A stretch of DNA of 64,000 bases from Planctomycetota bacterium (lineage in GTDB: Bacteria; Planctomycetota; GCA-002687715; DRQF01): the NCBI GenBank assembly GCA_020639295.1, contig JACKGY010000003.1, positions 496,001 to 560,000 of the forward strand. The letters run 5' to 3'. Positions within the stretch are counted from its first letter, which is position 1; every line of letters starts with the position of its first letter. Below, in pieces: positions 36,279-45,044 of the stretch. Both the position numbers and the translations under genes were made by a program. The notes under the pieces were generated by a model, which made no database searches, was not told the origin of the DNA, and saw nothing but the letters and a program-made list of their open reading frames with translations.

Positions 36279-37456
36279 CAGGCCTTCTCCTCCGCGGCGC
36301 GGTCGGCGAAGAGCTGCTTCGCGATGACCAGCTTCTGGATCTCGGTCGTACCCTCGTAGAGCTCGCAGATCCGGCAATCGCGCATCAGCCGCTCGGCGGC
36401 GGAGGCGGCGCCGTAGCCGCTCTCGCCGAGGAGCTCGACCACCTCCCGGCAGACCTCGTTCGCCATCCGGGTGGCGAAGAGCTTCGCCATCGAGGCCTCC
36501 TTGATGTGCGGCAGGTCGTGGTCGCGCAGCTCGGCCGCGCGATAGGCGAGCAGCCTGGCGGCGTCGACCCGGGTCGCCATGTCGGCGAGCCGGAACTGGA
36601 CCGACTGGCTGCGGGCGAGATCCTTGCCGTTCCGCTTCAGGCCGCCGACCGTGTCGAGCGCCAGCTCGAGGGCGGCGCGGCCGATGCCGATGCCCTGGAT
36701 GGCGATGCCGATGCGGCCGCCGTTGAGCAGATCCATCGCGATGTTGAAGCCGCGATGCAGCTCGCCGAGCAGGTTCTTGCCGGGAACCCGCAGGTCCTTC
36801 AGCGAGATCGCCACGGTGGTCGAGCCCCTGAGGCCGAGCTTGGGCTCGCGCTTGCCGAAGCTGATGCCCGGGCTCTGCATGTCGACGACGAAGGCCGAAA
36901 CGGCCTTGGCGTCGCGTGCCGCTGGGTCGAGATCGGTGCGGGCGAAGACGATGCCGACCCGGGCCATGTCGCCCGTGGTGATCCACATCTTCTCGCCGTT
37001 GATCAGCCAGTCGTCGCCGTCACGGACCGCGGTGGTCTTCTGGGCCGCGGCGTCGCTACCGGCGCCGGGCTCGGTCAACAGGTAGGCGCCGAGCCACTCG
37101 CCGGTGACCACCTTGGGCAGGAACTCCTGCTGCAGCTCGGCCGAGGCGTACTTCTTCAGCGGCGTCGACATGAGCGAGTTGTGCACGCTCATGGTGACGT
37201 GGGTGCTGGCGCAGGCCGCGGCGATCTCCTCCAGCACGACGGCCTGGCCGATGTTGCCGATATCGGAGCCGCCCCAGGACCGCGGGACCAGGCAACCGAG
37301 CCAGCCGCGGGCGCCGACCTGGGTCATCAGGTCGGCCGGGAACTCCTTCTCGCGGTCGCGGCGCGCGGCCTGCGGCGCCACCTCGGTCCGCGCGAACTCC
37401 CGCGCCTCCTGCTGCAGGGCGAGGAGCGCGTCGTCGAGCTGGAAGAGCATGCTCAT
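36278..37456 (-). CDS. Acyl-CoA dehydrogenase (catalytic)
   Basis: A 392-residue acyl-CoA dehydrogenase with all key features: LLTEPGAGSDAA for FAD, WITTGDMA, QSVQFRLADM, and catalytic E368 in LYEGTTEIQ. It oxidises a short or medium acyl-CoA with ETF as expected acceptor. The start overlaps the 3-hydroxyacyl-CoA dehydrogenase stop (ATGA) and its stop overlaps the non-catalytic homologue (TGATG), which implies matched synthesis of both. Confidence 0.92.
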   Translation of the reverse strand: MSMLFQLDDALLALQQEAREFARTEVAPQAARRDREKEFPADLMTQVGARGWLGCLVPRSWGGSDIGNIGQAVVLEEIAAACASTHVTMSVHNSLMSTPLKKYASAELQQEFLPKVVTGEWLGAYLLTEPGAGSDAAAQKTTAVRDGDDWLINGEKMWITTGDMARVGIVFARTDLDPAARDAKAVSAFVVDMQSPGISFGKREPKLGLRGSTTVAISLKDLRVPGKNLLGELHRGFNIAMDLLNGGRIGIAIQGIGIGRAALELALDTVGGLKRNGKDLARSQSVQFRLADMATRVDAARLLAYRAAELRDHDLPHIKEASMAKLFATRMANEVCREVVELLGESGYGAASAAERLMRDCRICELYEGTTEIQKLVIAKQLFADRAAEEKA

Positions 37457-38310
37457 TTCACCTCGTAGTCGTAGAAGCCGCGACCGCTCTTGCGACCGAG
37501 GCGGCCGGCGTCGACCATCCTCTTGAGCAGCGGGCAGGGCCGGTACTTCGGATCGCCGAGACCCTGGTGCAGCACCTCGAGGATGTTCAGGCAGATGTCC
37601 AGACCGATGAAGTCGGCCAGGGTCAGGGGGCCCATCGGGTGGGCCATGCCGAGCTTCATGATGTTGTCGATCGACTCCTTGTCCGCCACGCCCTCCATCA
37701 GGGCGAAGCAGGCCTCGTTGATCATCGGCATCAGGATGCGGTTGGCGACGAAGCCGGGATAGTCGTTGGCGACGCAGGGGATCTTGCCCAGCTTCTCGCA
37801 GCAGGCGACGATCTCGGCGTTGGTCTCGTCGCTGGTCTGGTCGCCGCGGATGATCTCGACCAGCTTCATCACCGGCACCGGGTTCATGAAATGCATGCCG
37901 ATGACCCGGCCGGGCCGCGAGGTCCGCGAGGCGAGCACGGTGATCGAGATCGACGAGGTGTTGCTGGCGATGATCGCGCCCGGCTCCAGCACGGCGTCGA
38001 GCTTCTCGAAGACCGCGGTCTTGACCTCCAGGTTCTCGAACACGGCCTCGACCGCCAGCTGCGAGCCGGCCGCCTTGGCGAGGTCGGTCTCGAAGGCGAG
38101 CCGCGCCAGGGCGGCGTCCGCCGCCGCCTGGTCGATCGTCCCCTTGGTCACCATCCGGCCCATGTTCTTGGTGATCGTGCCGCGAGCGCGCTCGAGGAAC
38201 TCCGGCTTCATGTCGACGAGGACCACGTCGTAGCCCGAAATGGCGAAGACCTGGGCGATGCCGTTGCCCATCGTGCCGCCGCCGACGACCGTAACCTTCT
38301 TGATCTCCAT
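37453..38310 (-). CDS. 3-Hydroxybutyryl-CoA (3-hydroxyacyl-CoA) dehydrogenase
   Basis: A 285-residue NAD-dependent dehydrogenase for the third beta-oxidation step. The N-terminal motif VTVVGGGTMGNGIAQVFA binds NAD; SNTSSISIT, GMHFMNPVPVMKLVEII (catalytic His) and the C-terminal HPMGPLTLADFIGLD are typical of single-domain Hbd proteins. Two adjacent ATGs (38313, 38310) exist; GAGGAG is seven bases before the second, which I prefer. It follows the lipoprotein gene by about 20 bp. Confidence 0.93.
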   Translation of the reverse strand: MEIKKVTVVGGGTMGNGIAQVFAISGYDVVLVDMKPEFLERARGTITKNMGRMVTKGTIDQAAADAALARLAFETDLAKAAGSQLAVEAVFENLEVKTAVFEKLDAVLEPGAIIASNTSSISITVLASRTSRPGRVIGMHFMNPVPVMKLVEIIRGDQTSDETNAEIVACCEKLGKIPCVANDYPGFVANRILMPMINEACFALMEGVADKESIDNIMKLGMAHPMGPLTLADFIGLDICLNILEVLHQGLGDPKYRPCPLLKRMVDAGRLGRKSGRGFYDYEVK

Positions 38311-38329
38311 CATCCTTCTCCTCGTGTTC

Positions 38330-39643
38330 TCACTGCGCCGCGAGCTTCAGGACCAATCCGCTGGCCCCGGGTTCGATCGTCCCGCTGGTGGCGATCGGTG
38401 CGGTCTTCGACGACGGGTCACCGGCCAGGATGGCCCGGAGCATGAACTTCTGCCCCGCGGCGAAGGCGCGCTGCATCGAGCCTTTGCCGTTCTCGAGCGC
38501 GAACTCGAAGGGGAAGGCGCTCACGCTGAATCGATGGGCGTCCAGCATCTGCTGCGACTCGGGATCGCGGATCGACAGCCAGAGGTCGCCGCCCGCCACG
38601 CCGAGCTGCGCCGCGAGTTCCGGCGGCAGCTCCACCCGGCCCTGGGCGACGAGGCCGGCCACCGGCGCGGTGCCGCCGCTGCCCCCGTGCGGGTTGCCGC
38701 CGTGGGGCGAACCGGCGGGTGAGCGCCCGCCGTCGCCGAGCATCCCCAGGACGCGATCGATCTCGGCCGGATCGAAGCGCAAGACGACGCCCATCGTGCC
38801 GGGCTCGACCTTGGCGCTCACCGCCTCGATCAGATCGTCCTTGGTGTCGACGCTGCCGTCGAGGTCGATCTGGGCCACGACGTAGGAGCTCCAGGTCACC
38901 GGGTCGCCCTGGCCCTTCTTCACCGCCGCCGCCCGCTGGCCCATGAAGGCCTGGATGCGGTCGTTCTGGTGCAGGCTGAAGTCGAGCGGGTAGCTCGGCC
39001 GTTCGATCTTGGTGTAGAGGTCCGGCGCGGTGCGGTCGGGCTTCGGTCGCGAGATGATCACGACCGGCAGGCCGGCCAGCTTCTGCTCGTAGCCCCTGGG
39101 GATCTCGAGCCGGCCGGCGAAGACCCTGGGCCCGCGCATGAAGGGCTCGCGGCCCGGCGGGGTCGCCTCCTCCTGGACCGTCTCCGAGCGGAAGCCGCCC
39201 TGGGGACAACCCGGCATCTCCAGCAGGGCCGGGTCGCCGCTCTGGTGGGCGAGCTGGAGGTCGATGAACCGCAGCGGCACCGCCTGGGCCTCCTCGGTGA
39301 AGCCGACCAGGCTGCCGACCGGAAGTCCGCTGAGCTCGGCGGTGACGTAGACCTTGCGTCCCTTCAGCGCCTCGCCCCGGCCCTTGCCGAGACCGAACTC
39401 GAACGGGAAGGTCGGGTTGATCCAGCGCCGCTGGACGATGACGTCTTCGACCTTCGGGCTGGTCCTGAGGGTCATCACCAGCTCGACCTCGCCGCCCATG
39501 CGCTGGCCGGCGACGATGAAGCGCTTCATCGGATCGGCGACCGTGAGGCTGCCGATCGCGGCGTAGTCCTGCGCCGGGCGGAGGCCGCAGCCGGCGACCA
39601 GGAGCAAGAGGGCGACGACGGCCGCGTTGCGTGGGAAAGCCAT
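38330..39643 (-). CDS. Lipoprotein with three CcmI-like domains
   Basis: A 437-residue lipoprotein: AAVVALLLLVAGC has a clean lipobox (LVAGC). Three consecutive units of similar layout can be read. Each begins with a G-x-[VL]-E-[LI]-type strand (GGEVELVMTLR, AGRLEIPRGY, QGRVELPPELAA) and has an aromatic core (FPFEFGLGKG, YPLDFSLHQN, FPFEFALENG). This resembles the C-terminal beta-domain of cytochrome c biogenesis protein CcmI. It is coupled to the thiolase gene by TGATG and followed closely by a beta-oxidation enzyme, yet is expected at the envelope. No function is known to me. Confidence 0.72.
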   Translation of the reverse strand: MAFPRNAAVVALLLLVAGCGLRPAQDYAAIGSLTVADPMKRFIVAGQRMGGEVELVMTLRTSPKVEDVIVQRRWINPTFPFEFGLGKGRGEALKGRKVYVTAELSGLPVGSLVGFTEEAQAVPLRFIDLQLAHQSGDPALLEMPGCPQGGFRSETVQEEATPPGREPFMRGPRVFAGRLEIPRGYEQKLAGLPVVIISRPKPDRTAPDLYTKIERPSYPLDFSLHQNDRIQAFMGQRAAAVKKGQGDPVTWSSYVVAQIDLDGSVDTKDDLIEAVSAKVEPGTMGVVLRFDPAEIDRVLGMLGDGGRSPAGSPHGGNPHGGSGGTAPVAGLVAQGRVELPPELAAQLGVAGGDLWLSIRDPESQQMLDAHRFSVSAFPFEFALENGKGSMQRAFAAGQKFMLRAILAGDPSSKTAPIATSGTIEPGASGLVLKLAAQ

Positions 39644-40827
39644 CAGACCATCTCGACGCCGAGGGCCACGGCGTTGCCGCCACCCAGACAGAGGGTGGCG
39701 AGACCACGGCGCGCCTTCCTGGCCTTCAGGGCATGCAGGAGGGTCACCAGGATGCGCGCGCCCGAGGCGCCGATCGGGTGGCCGATCGCGACCGCCCCGC
39801 CGTTGACGTTGATCCTTGCCGGATCGGCACCCAGCTCCCGGGTGACCGCGACCGCGGCGGCCGAGAAGGCCTCGTTGATCTCGATCAGGTCGTAGTCGCC
39901 GATCTTCGTGCCCTCGCGGGCCATCAGCTTCGTGACCGCGTCGACCGGCGCCATCATCACCCACTCGGGGGCGGCGCCGCCGGTGACGTAGCCGGTGATC
40001 CGCGCCAGCGGTTGCAGACCCTGCTCGGCGACGAAGTCGCCACTGGCGACGAGGAGCGCCGCGGCGCCGTCGTTGATGCTGGAGGCGTTGCCGGCGGTCA
40101 CCGTGCCGCCGTCACGCTTGAAGGCGGGACGCAGCTTGGCGAGCGAGTCGGCGGTCGTGTCGGCGCGCGGGCCCTCGTCGGCGGTCACCTGCAGCGGATC
40201 GCCCTTCCGCTGGGGCACCGACACCGGGCAGATCTCCGCGGCGAAGGCACCAGCCGCGATCGCGGCCACGGCCCGGCGGTGACTCTCGGCGGCGTAGGCG
40301 TCCTGCGCCTCGCGGCCGACCTCGTACTTGTCCGCCACCAGCTCGGCGGTCATGCCCATGTGGAAGTCGTTGTAGCGGTCCCAGAGACCGTCGTGGACCA
40401 TGACGTCGAGGATCTGGCCGTGGCCGAGACGCAGTCCGTCGCGCACGCCCGGCATGAAGTAGGGCGCCTGGCTCATGTTCTCCATGCCGCCGGCGATGAC
40501 GGCATGGTGGTCGCCGGCGCGGATCGCCTGCGCCGCCAGGGCGACGGCCTTGAGGCCGCTGCCGCAGACCTTGTTGATGGTCATGGCGCCGACCAGGTCG
40601 GGAATGCCGGCTGCCCGCAACGACTGCCGCGCGGGGTTCTGGCCGAGACCGGTCTGCAGGACGTTGCCCATGATCACGTCGTCGACCAGCTCGGGGGCGA
40701 CCCCGGCCCGCTCGAGGGCGGCCTTGATGGCGACGGCGCCGAGCTCGGGGGCGCGGGTCGAGGACAGGGCTCCCTGGAACTTCCCGACCGGCGTGCGCGC
40801 GGCGGAGACGATGAAGGCTTCGGTCAT
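39643..40827 (-). CDS. Acetyl-CoA acyltransferase (thiolase)
   Basis: A 394-residue thiolase with active cysteine C88 in INKVCGSGLKA, NEAFSAAAVAV, GGAVAIGHPIGASGAR and the second cysteine in TLCLGGGNA. It is the first gene of the second beta-oxidation operon; a promoter candidate lies about 55 bp upstream and GAGGATC before the ATG. The VNGGAVAIGHPIG type is common to both PHB-synthesis and degradative thiolases; no PHB genes are near. Confidence 0.92.
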   Translation of the reverse strand: MTEAFIVSAARTPVGKFQGALSSTRAPELGAVAIKAALERAGVAPELVDDVIMGNVLQTGLGQNPARQSLRAAGIPDLVGAMTINKVCGSGLKAVALAAQAIRAGDHHAVIAGGMENMSQAPYFMPGVRDGLRLGHGQILDVMVHDGLWDRYNDFHMGMTAELVADKYEVGREAQDAYAAESHRRAVAAIAAGAFAAEICPVSVPQRKGDPLQVTADEGPRADTTADSLAKLRPAFKRDGGTVTAGNASSINDGAAALLVASGDFVAEQGLQPLARITGYVTGGAAPEWVMMAPVDAVTKLMAREGTKIGDYDLIEINEAFSAAAVAVTRELGADPARINVNGGAVAIGHPIGASGARILVTLLHALKARKARRGLATLCLGGGNAVALGVEMV

Positions 40828-40881
40828 GGGATCCTCGTGATGTTCGGAATGGCCGGACCGTGACGGCCCGGCGGCGGCGGG

Positions 40882-40910
40882 ATCCTACTCTCGTCCCCGC
40901 GGTCCTTCAA
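40882..40910 (-). promoter_or_regulatory. Candidate promoter of the second beta-oxidation operon
   Basis: Minus strand: TTGAAG (-35), 17 bp, TAGGAT (-10). Predicted start near 40875, 48 nt before the thiolase ATG. Confidence 0.45.
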
Positions 40911-40957
40911 CCGAAGCGGCGCTCGAGCCCGTCCCCAAACGATGCGCCGCAGGATGC

Positions 40958-41509
40958 TTAGGGCTGCGACCGAGGACCGCGCCCGAGGCCGTCCGCGGCC
41001 CCGCTCCGCGCGCTCTCGTCGAGGGCGTCGGCCAGGGCGTCCAGGACCAGGAGCAGGGCCTGCTCGAAGGCCAGGCGGCCCGGTTCGAGCTCGGAATTCC
41101 CGGCCGGGGCCAGGGGCAAGGTCGGCGGCAGGTAGAGGACGAGATCGGCCTCGCGCCGCAGCGGACCGAGCATGTTGGCGGAGAGGAGCAGGATCGCCGC
41201 GCCCCGCTCGCGGGCCTCCTCGGCGACCGCGACCATGCTGCGGGTCGCCGCCGAGCCGCTGCCCAGGACCAGGAGGTCGCCGGCCTCGAAGGCGGGACAT
41301 CCGGGCTCCAGGACCACGTGGACGCGCCGCCGGCCGCGGGCGAGGCGGGTGGCGAAGGCGCGCATGATGGCGCCGCTGCGACCGAGACCGGCGACGAAGA
41401 TCCGCTCGGCGCGGCCGAGGCGGTCGCGCGCCGCCTCGAACTGCTGCGGTTCGATCGCGTCCAGGACCAGGCGGAGATCGAGGAGATAGCGCGCGAAGCG
41501 ATCCTGCAT
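40958..41509 (-). CDS. SIS-domain protein, 6-phospho-3-hexuloisomerase-like
   Basis: A 183-residue single SIS domain. RIFVAGLGRSGAIMRAFATRLA, GDLLVLGSGSAATRSMV and ADLVLYLPPT match the 6-phospho-3-hexuloisomerase (PHI/HxlB) subgroup. PHI interconverts hexulose 6-phosphate and fructose 6-phosphate in formaldehyde assimilation or, reversed, pentose supply. No hexulose-phosphate synthase lies near, so another sugar-phosphate isomerase role is possible. The ATG at 41509 overlaps the preceding lipoprotein stop (TGATG); a GTG one codon earlier is less likely. Confidence 0.7.
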   Translation of the reverse strand: MQDRFARYLLDLRLVLDAIEPQQFEAARDRLGRAERIFVAGLGRSGAIMRAFATRLARGRRRVHVVLEPGCPAFEAGDLLVLGSGSAATRSMVAVAEEARERGAAILLLSANMLGPLRREADLVLYLPPTLPLAPAGNSELEPGRLAFEQALLLVLDALADALDESARSGAADGLGRGPRSQP

Positions 41510-42063
41510 CACGGTTCCGCTCCGCCCTCCTCCTTCGGGCTCGTCATCGGCCCGGGCTCCACCCGCTCGGCCACCAAGCGGGTGATCTCGTTGGCGAGTT
41601 CCAGGCGGTTGTGGATGTTCTCGGTACCCATGCCGAGGAAGTTGCTGCGGTTCTGCGCCGAGGTCTCGCCCACGCGGGTTCCGAGCCGGTAGCGGATGTA
41701 ATGGTAGTAGCCGCCCTGGGGATCGGCGGCCTCCGGATTGCCGTTCCAGCCGGCGCGATCGACCAGCTCGTTCCAGATCCGCGAATAGTCGGCGAGCGGC
41801 AGGTCGGCCTCGCCCTCCTCCTTGCGCGTCGGCGACTCGTAGCGGACCCGGATGCGCCCGTCCTGGCAGCGGATGATCCGCAGATCGGGACCGGGGCCGC
41901 CCCGGCGATGCCGCTGGGTCTCCATCCGGATCTCGGCGTCGATCAGCCGGTCCTCGCCGCCCGGCCCCTTCTCGTAGAGCCAGGCGGAGGCGCCGTGGCC
42001 GCTGCCGCAGCCGGTCAGGGCCGTGAGGGCCAAAAGGAGCAAGAGGACGGTCGAGGAACGCAT
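41509..42063 (-). CDS. Lipoprotein of unknown function
   Basis: A 184-residue protein with a lipoprotein signal (STVLLLLLALTALTGC). The mature part is polar and rich in Arg, Gly and Glu, with GGYYHYIRYRLGT and a C-terminal helix; no known domain is recognised. GGAGGAG lies eight bases before ATG 42063. It is the first gene of a two-gene operon with the SIS protein. Confidence 0.7.
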   Translation of the reverse strand: MRSSTVLLLLLALTALTGCGSGHGASAWLYEKGPGGEDRLIDAEIRMETQRHRRGGPGPDLRIIRCQDGRIRVRYESPTRKEEGEADLPLADYSRIWNELVDRAGWNGNPEAADPQGGYYHYIRYRLGTRVGETSAQNRSNFLGMGTENIHNRLELANEITRLVAERVEPGPMTSPKEEGGAEP

Positions 42064-42094
42064 GCGGTACTCCTCCCGGAATCGGGTGTCCATG

Positions 42095-42122
42095 ACCATA
42101 GCGTGCGGCGCGCGTCCCGCAA
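42095..42122 (-). promoter_or_regulatory. Promoter candidate for lipoprotein-SIS operon
   Basis: Minus strand: TTGCGG, 16 bp, TATGGT; start expected about 25 nt before the ATG at 42063. Confidence 0.35.
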
Positions 42123-42173
42123 CCTGCCCGGGCCTCGCCTTCCTCGGCGCGGCCGGGCGGCTATGATGCGGCC

Positions 42174-42599
42174 ATGAGCCGACCGATCGAACTGGCCGCC
42201 GGCTTCGTCCTCTTCCGGGACGAACGGCCGCGCCGCTATCTCCTGCTCCGCAACGCCCGTCACGGCACCTGGGGTTTCCCCAAGGGTCACCGCGACCCCG
42301 GCGAGGACGACCTCGGCTGCGCCCGCCGCGAGCTGCTCGAGGAGACCGGACTCGATCGGATCGAGATCGTCCCCGGCTTCGATGAGGAGGAACGCTACGT
42401 CCTGCCGGACGGCCGGACCGAGAAGGTCGTGCGCTACTTCCTCGCCCGCCTCCTGGCCGGCCGCGAGCGCCTGTCGAAGGAACACGCCGCCGGCGGTTTC
42501 GAGACCCTCGAGGACGCCCTCGCCCTGCTCCAGCACGAGGGGGCCCGCGCCCTCCTCCGCGCCGCCGACCGCCACCTCGACGGGGCCGCCGGTCGATGA
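42174..42599 (+). CDS. Nudix hydrolase (Ap4A-hydrolase-like)
   Basis: A 141-residue Nudix enzyme. The Nudix box runs from G38 (GHRDPGE, then RRELLEETGL) with all metal-binding Glu residues present (E44, R52-E53, E56-E57). WGFPKGHRDPGE and an RYFLARL strand match bis(5'-nucleosyl)-tetraphosphatase-type members, which clear dinucleotide alarmones. The stop overlaps the ABC-F start (ATGA). Confidence 0.9.
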   Translation: MSRPIELAAGFVLFRDERPRRYLLLRNARHGTWGFPKGHRDPGEDDLGCARRELLEETGLDRIEIVPGFDEEERYVLPDGRTEKVVRYFLARLLAGRERLSKEHAAGGFETLEDALALLQHEGARALLRAADRHLDGAAGR

Positions 42600-44491
42600 G
42601 CCTGCTCGCGGTCCGCGACCTGGTCAAGTCCTTCGGCGGCAGCCTCATCCTCGAGGACGTGGGCTTCGAGATCCAGGATGGCGAACGGGTCGGCATCGTC
42701 GGTCCCAACGGCAGCGGCAAGTCGACCCTCTGCGCCCTGATCCTCGGTCAGACCGGCCCCGACAGCGGCGAGGTCATGCTGCGCCGCAGCGCCAGCATCG
42801 GTCATCTCGCCCAGGAGAACCGCTTCGAGGCCGATCACGACGTGGTCGCCGAGGCGATGCAGGCCTTCGCCGACGTCTTCGCCCTCGAGCAGGAGATGCG
42901 CGCCATCGAGGCCCGCATGGCCGAGGCCGAGGGCGACGAACTCGACCGCCTGCTCACGCGGCACGCGCGGCTCCAGGAAGACTACGAGCGTCACGAAGGC
43001 TGGAACATCCATGCCCGGGTCGAGGCCGTGCTCCTCGGCCTGGGCCTCGAGCGCCATCATCTCGGCCAGCCGGTCCGCCAGCTCTCGGGCGGCGAATCGA
43101 GCCGGGTCGCGCTGGCCAAGCTGCTCCTGCGCGAGCCCGACCTCCTGATCCTGGACGAGCCCACCAACCACCTCGACATCGCCGGCTGCGAGTGGCTCGA
43201 GGACTACCTCGGCCGCCATCGCGGCGCCTGTCTCGTCGTCTCCCACGATCGGCTCTTCCTCGATCGGGTCACGCGCCGCACCCTCGAGGTCGTGGCCGGT
43301 GGGGTCACCGACTACCCCTGCGCCTACAGCGGCTACGAGGAGCGCAAGGCCGAGGAATTCGCCCGGGCGCGGGCCGAGTACAGCGCCCAGCAGGATCACC
43401 TGCGCAAGGAGCGCGACTTCATCCGCAAGCACATGGGCTCGCAGCGCAGCCGCGAGGCCAAGGGCCGGCTGAAGCGACTCGAGCGCATGGAGCGGCTCGA
43501 GGCCCCGAGCCAGGAGAACCTGGAGATGCGGGTCTCGATCGCCACCCAGCGTCGCCTGGGCACGGAGATCATGGACTGCCAGGAGCTCGTGCTCGGCTAC
43601 GGCGACCGCCGCCTGGTCGCGGGACTCGACCTCCGGCTCGAACCCGGAGACCGTCTCGGCATCGTCGGCCCGAACGGCGCCGGCAAGTCGACCCTTCTGG
43701 CCGCCCTCCTCGGCCGCATCGACCCGCAGGCGGGGCGCGTGCTGGTCGGCAAGACCGTGGAGGTCGGCTACTTCGACCAGCGTCAGGCCGGGATCGACGA
43801 CGCGGTCTCGCCCTACGACCACATCGCCGGCGACCAGGTGCGGATGACCGACCTGGAGATCCGCTCCTACCTGGCCCGCTTCCTGTTCCGGGACGAGGAC
43901 CTGCATCGGCCCGCCGGCAGCTTCTCCGGTGGCGAGCGCGCCAAGCTGGCCCTGGCCCGGCTCCTCCTCACCCGGCCGAACGTGCTGGTCCTGGACGAGC
44001 CGACCAACCACCTCGACATCCCCTCGCGCAAGGCGCTCGAGACCCTGCTCGACGAGTACGACGGGGTCATCGTCACCGTCTCCCACGATCGCTACTTCCT
44101 CGATCGCATCTGCAACCGCATACTCTGGCTCGAGGGCGGCGGGCACCGCCTCGCCAGCTCGTCCTTCAGCGACTTCCGCGCCCGCCAGCTCGCCCGCGCC
44201 GAGGCCGAACGCCGGCAGCGCGAGGAAGAGGCCGCCGAGCAGCGGAGCCGCGAGAAGGCCGAGCGCCAGCGGGCGGAGGCGAGCCGACCGAAGGCGCCAC
44301 GCCGTCGGCCCCTGGCCGAGGTCGAGGCCGCGATCATGGCCGCCGAGGAGCGGCGCGAGGCCATCCACGCCGAGATGGCCCGGCCCGAGACCTGTCGCGA
44401 CGGCGGCGCCATGACCCGCCTGCAAGAAGAACTCGCCGCCTTGGAATCATCGCTGGCGGCGCTCGAAGAGGAATGGTCCGGCTACGCCTGA
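42596..44491 (+). CDS. ABC-F family ATPase (Uup-like)
   Basis: A 631-residue soluble protein with two ABC ATPase domains and no membrane segments. Domain 1: GPNGSGKST, LSGGESSRVALAKLLL, LILDEPTNHLD. Domain 2: GPNGAGKST, FSGGERAKLALARLLL, LVLDEPTNHLD. The linker (about 245-310) is charged and helical, and the C-terminus (about 535-631) is a Glu/Arg-rich coiled coil as in Uup. ABC-F proteins act on ribosomes (E-site) or, for Uup, on nucleic-acid structures. It is coupled to the Nudix gene by ATGA and followed 19 bp later by apt. Confidence 0.92.
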   Translation: MSLLAVRDLVKSFGGSLILEDVGFEIQDGERVGIVGPNGSGKSTLCALILGQTGPDSGEVMLRRSASIGHLAQENRFEADHDVVAEAMQAFADVFALEQEMRAIEARMAEAEGDELDRLLTRHARLQEDYERHEGWNIHARVEAVLLGLGLERHHLGQPVRQLSGGESSRVALAKLLLREPDLLILDEPTNHLDIAGCEWLEDYLGRHRGACLVVSHDRLFLDRVTRRTLEVVAGGVTDYPCAYSGYEERKAEEFARARAEYSAQQDHLRKERDFIRKHMGSQRSREAKGRLKRLERMERLEAPSQENLEMRVSIATQRRLGTEIMDCQELVLGYGDRRLVAGLDLRLEPGDRLGIVGPNGAGKSTLLAALLGRIDPQAGRVLVGKTVEVGYFDQRQAGIDDAVSPYDHIAGDQVRMTDLEIRSYLARFLFRDEDLHRPAGSFSGGERAKLALARLLLTRPNVLVLDEPTNHLDIPSRKALETLLDEYDGVIVTVSHDRYFLDRICNRILWLEGGGHRLASSSFSDFRARQLARAEAERRQREEEAAEQRSREKAERQRAEASRPKAPRRRPLAEVEAAIMAAEERREAIHAEMARPETCRDGGAMTRLQEELAALESSLAALEEEWSGYA

Positions 44492-44510
44492 CCCGAGAAC
44501 GAGGACCGAG

Positions 44511-45044
44511 ATGAGCGACGACCGCATCCTTCGCCTGCGCGACCTGATCCGCGACGTGCCCGACTTCCCCAAGCCGGGCATCGTCTTCAAGGACATCACG
44601 CCCCTCCTGGCCGACCCGACCGGCTTCGCGACCGCGATCGACCTGCTCGCCGAGTCGACCCGCGCCCTCGGCGCCGATCTCATCGCCGGTCCCGAGGCTC
44701 GCGGCTTCATCTTCGGCACCCCGCTGGCGCGCAGTCTCGATCTCGGCTTCGCCCCGATCCGCAAGCGCGGCAAGCTGCCCTGGAAGACCATCGAGGAGAG
44801 CTATGCCCTCGAGTACGGCGAGGACCAGGTGCAGATGCACGAGGACGCCGTCCGCCCGGGCCAGAAGGTCCTCCTGGTCGACGACCTGCTGGCCACCGGC
44901 GGCACCATGGCCGCCTGCCGGCGCCTGGTGGAGAAGGCCGGCGGCGAGGTCGTCGGCATGGCCTTCGTGATCGAACTCGGTTTCCTGGCCGGCCGCGGCA
45001 AGCTCGGCGCCACGAGCCCCGTGGTCTCGCTGATCGAGTACTGA
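44511..45044 (+). CDS. apt: Adenine phosphoribosyltransferase
   Basis: A 177-residue purine-salvage enzyme (adenine + PRPP to AMP). IRDVPDFPKPGIVFKDITPL is the typical N-terminus; IAGPEARGFIFG and the PRPP loop VLLVDDLLATGGTM (D124/D125) are intact. GAACGAGGACCGAG precedes the ATG. The stop forms TGATG with the next gene, so an unknown secreted protein is coupled to it. Confidence 0.95.
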   Translation: MSDDRILRLRDLIRDVPDFPKPGIVFKDITPLLADPTGFATAIDLLAESTRALGADLIAGPEARGFIFGTPLARSLDLGFAPIRKRGKLPWKTIEESYALEYGEDQVQMHEDAVRPGQKVLLVDDLLATGGTMAACRRLVEKAGGEVVGMAFVIELGFLAGRGKLGATSPVVSLIEY

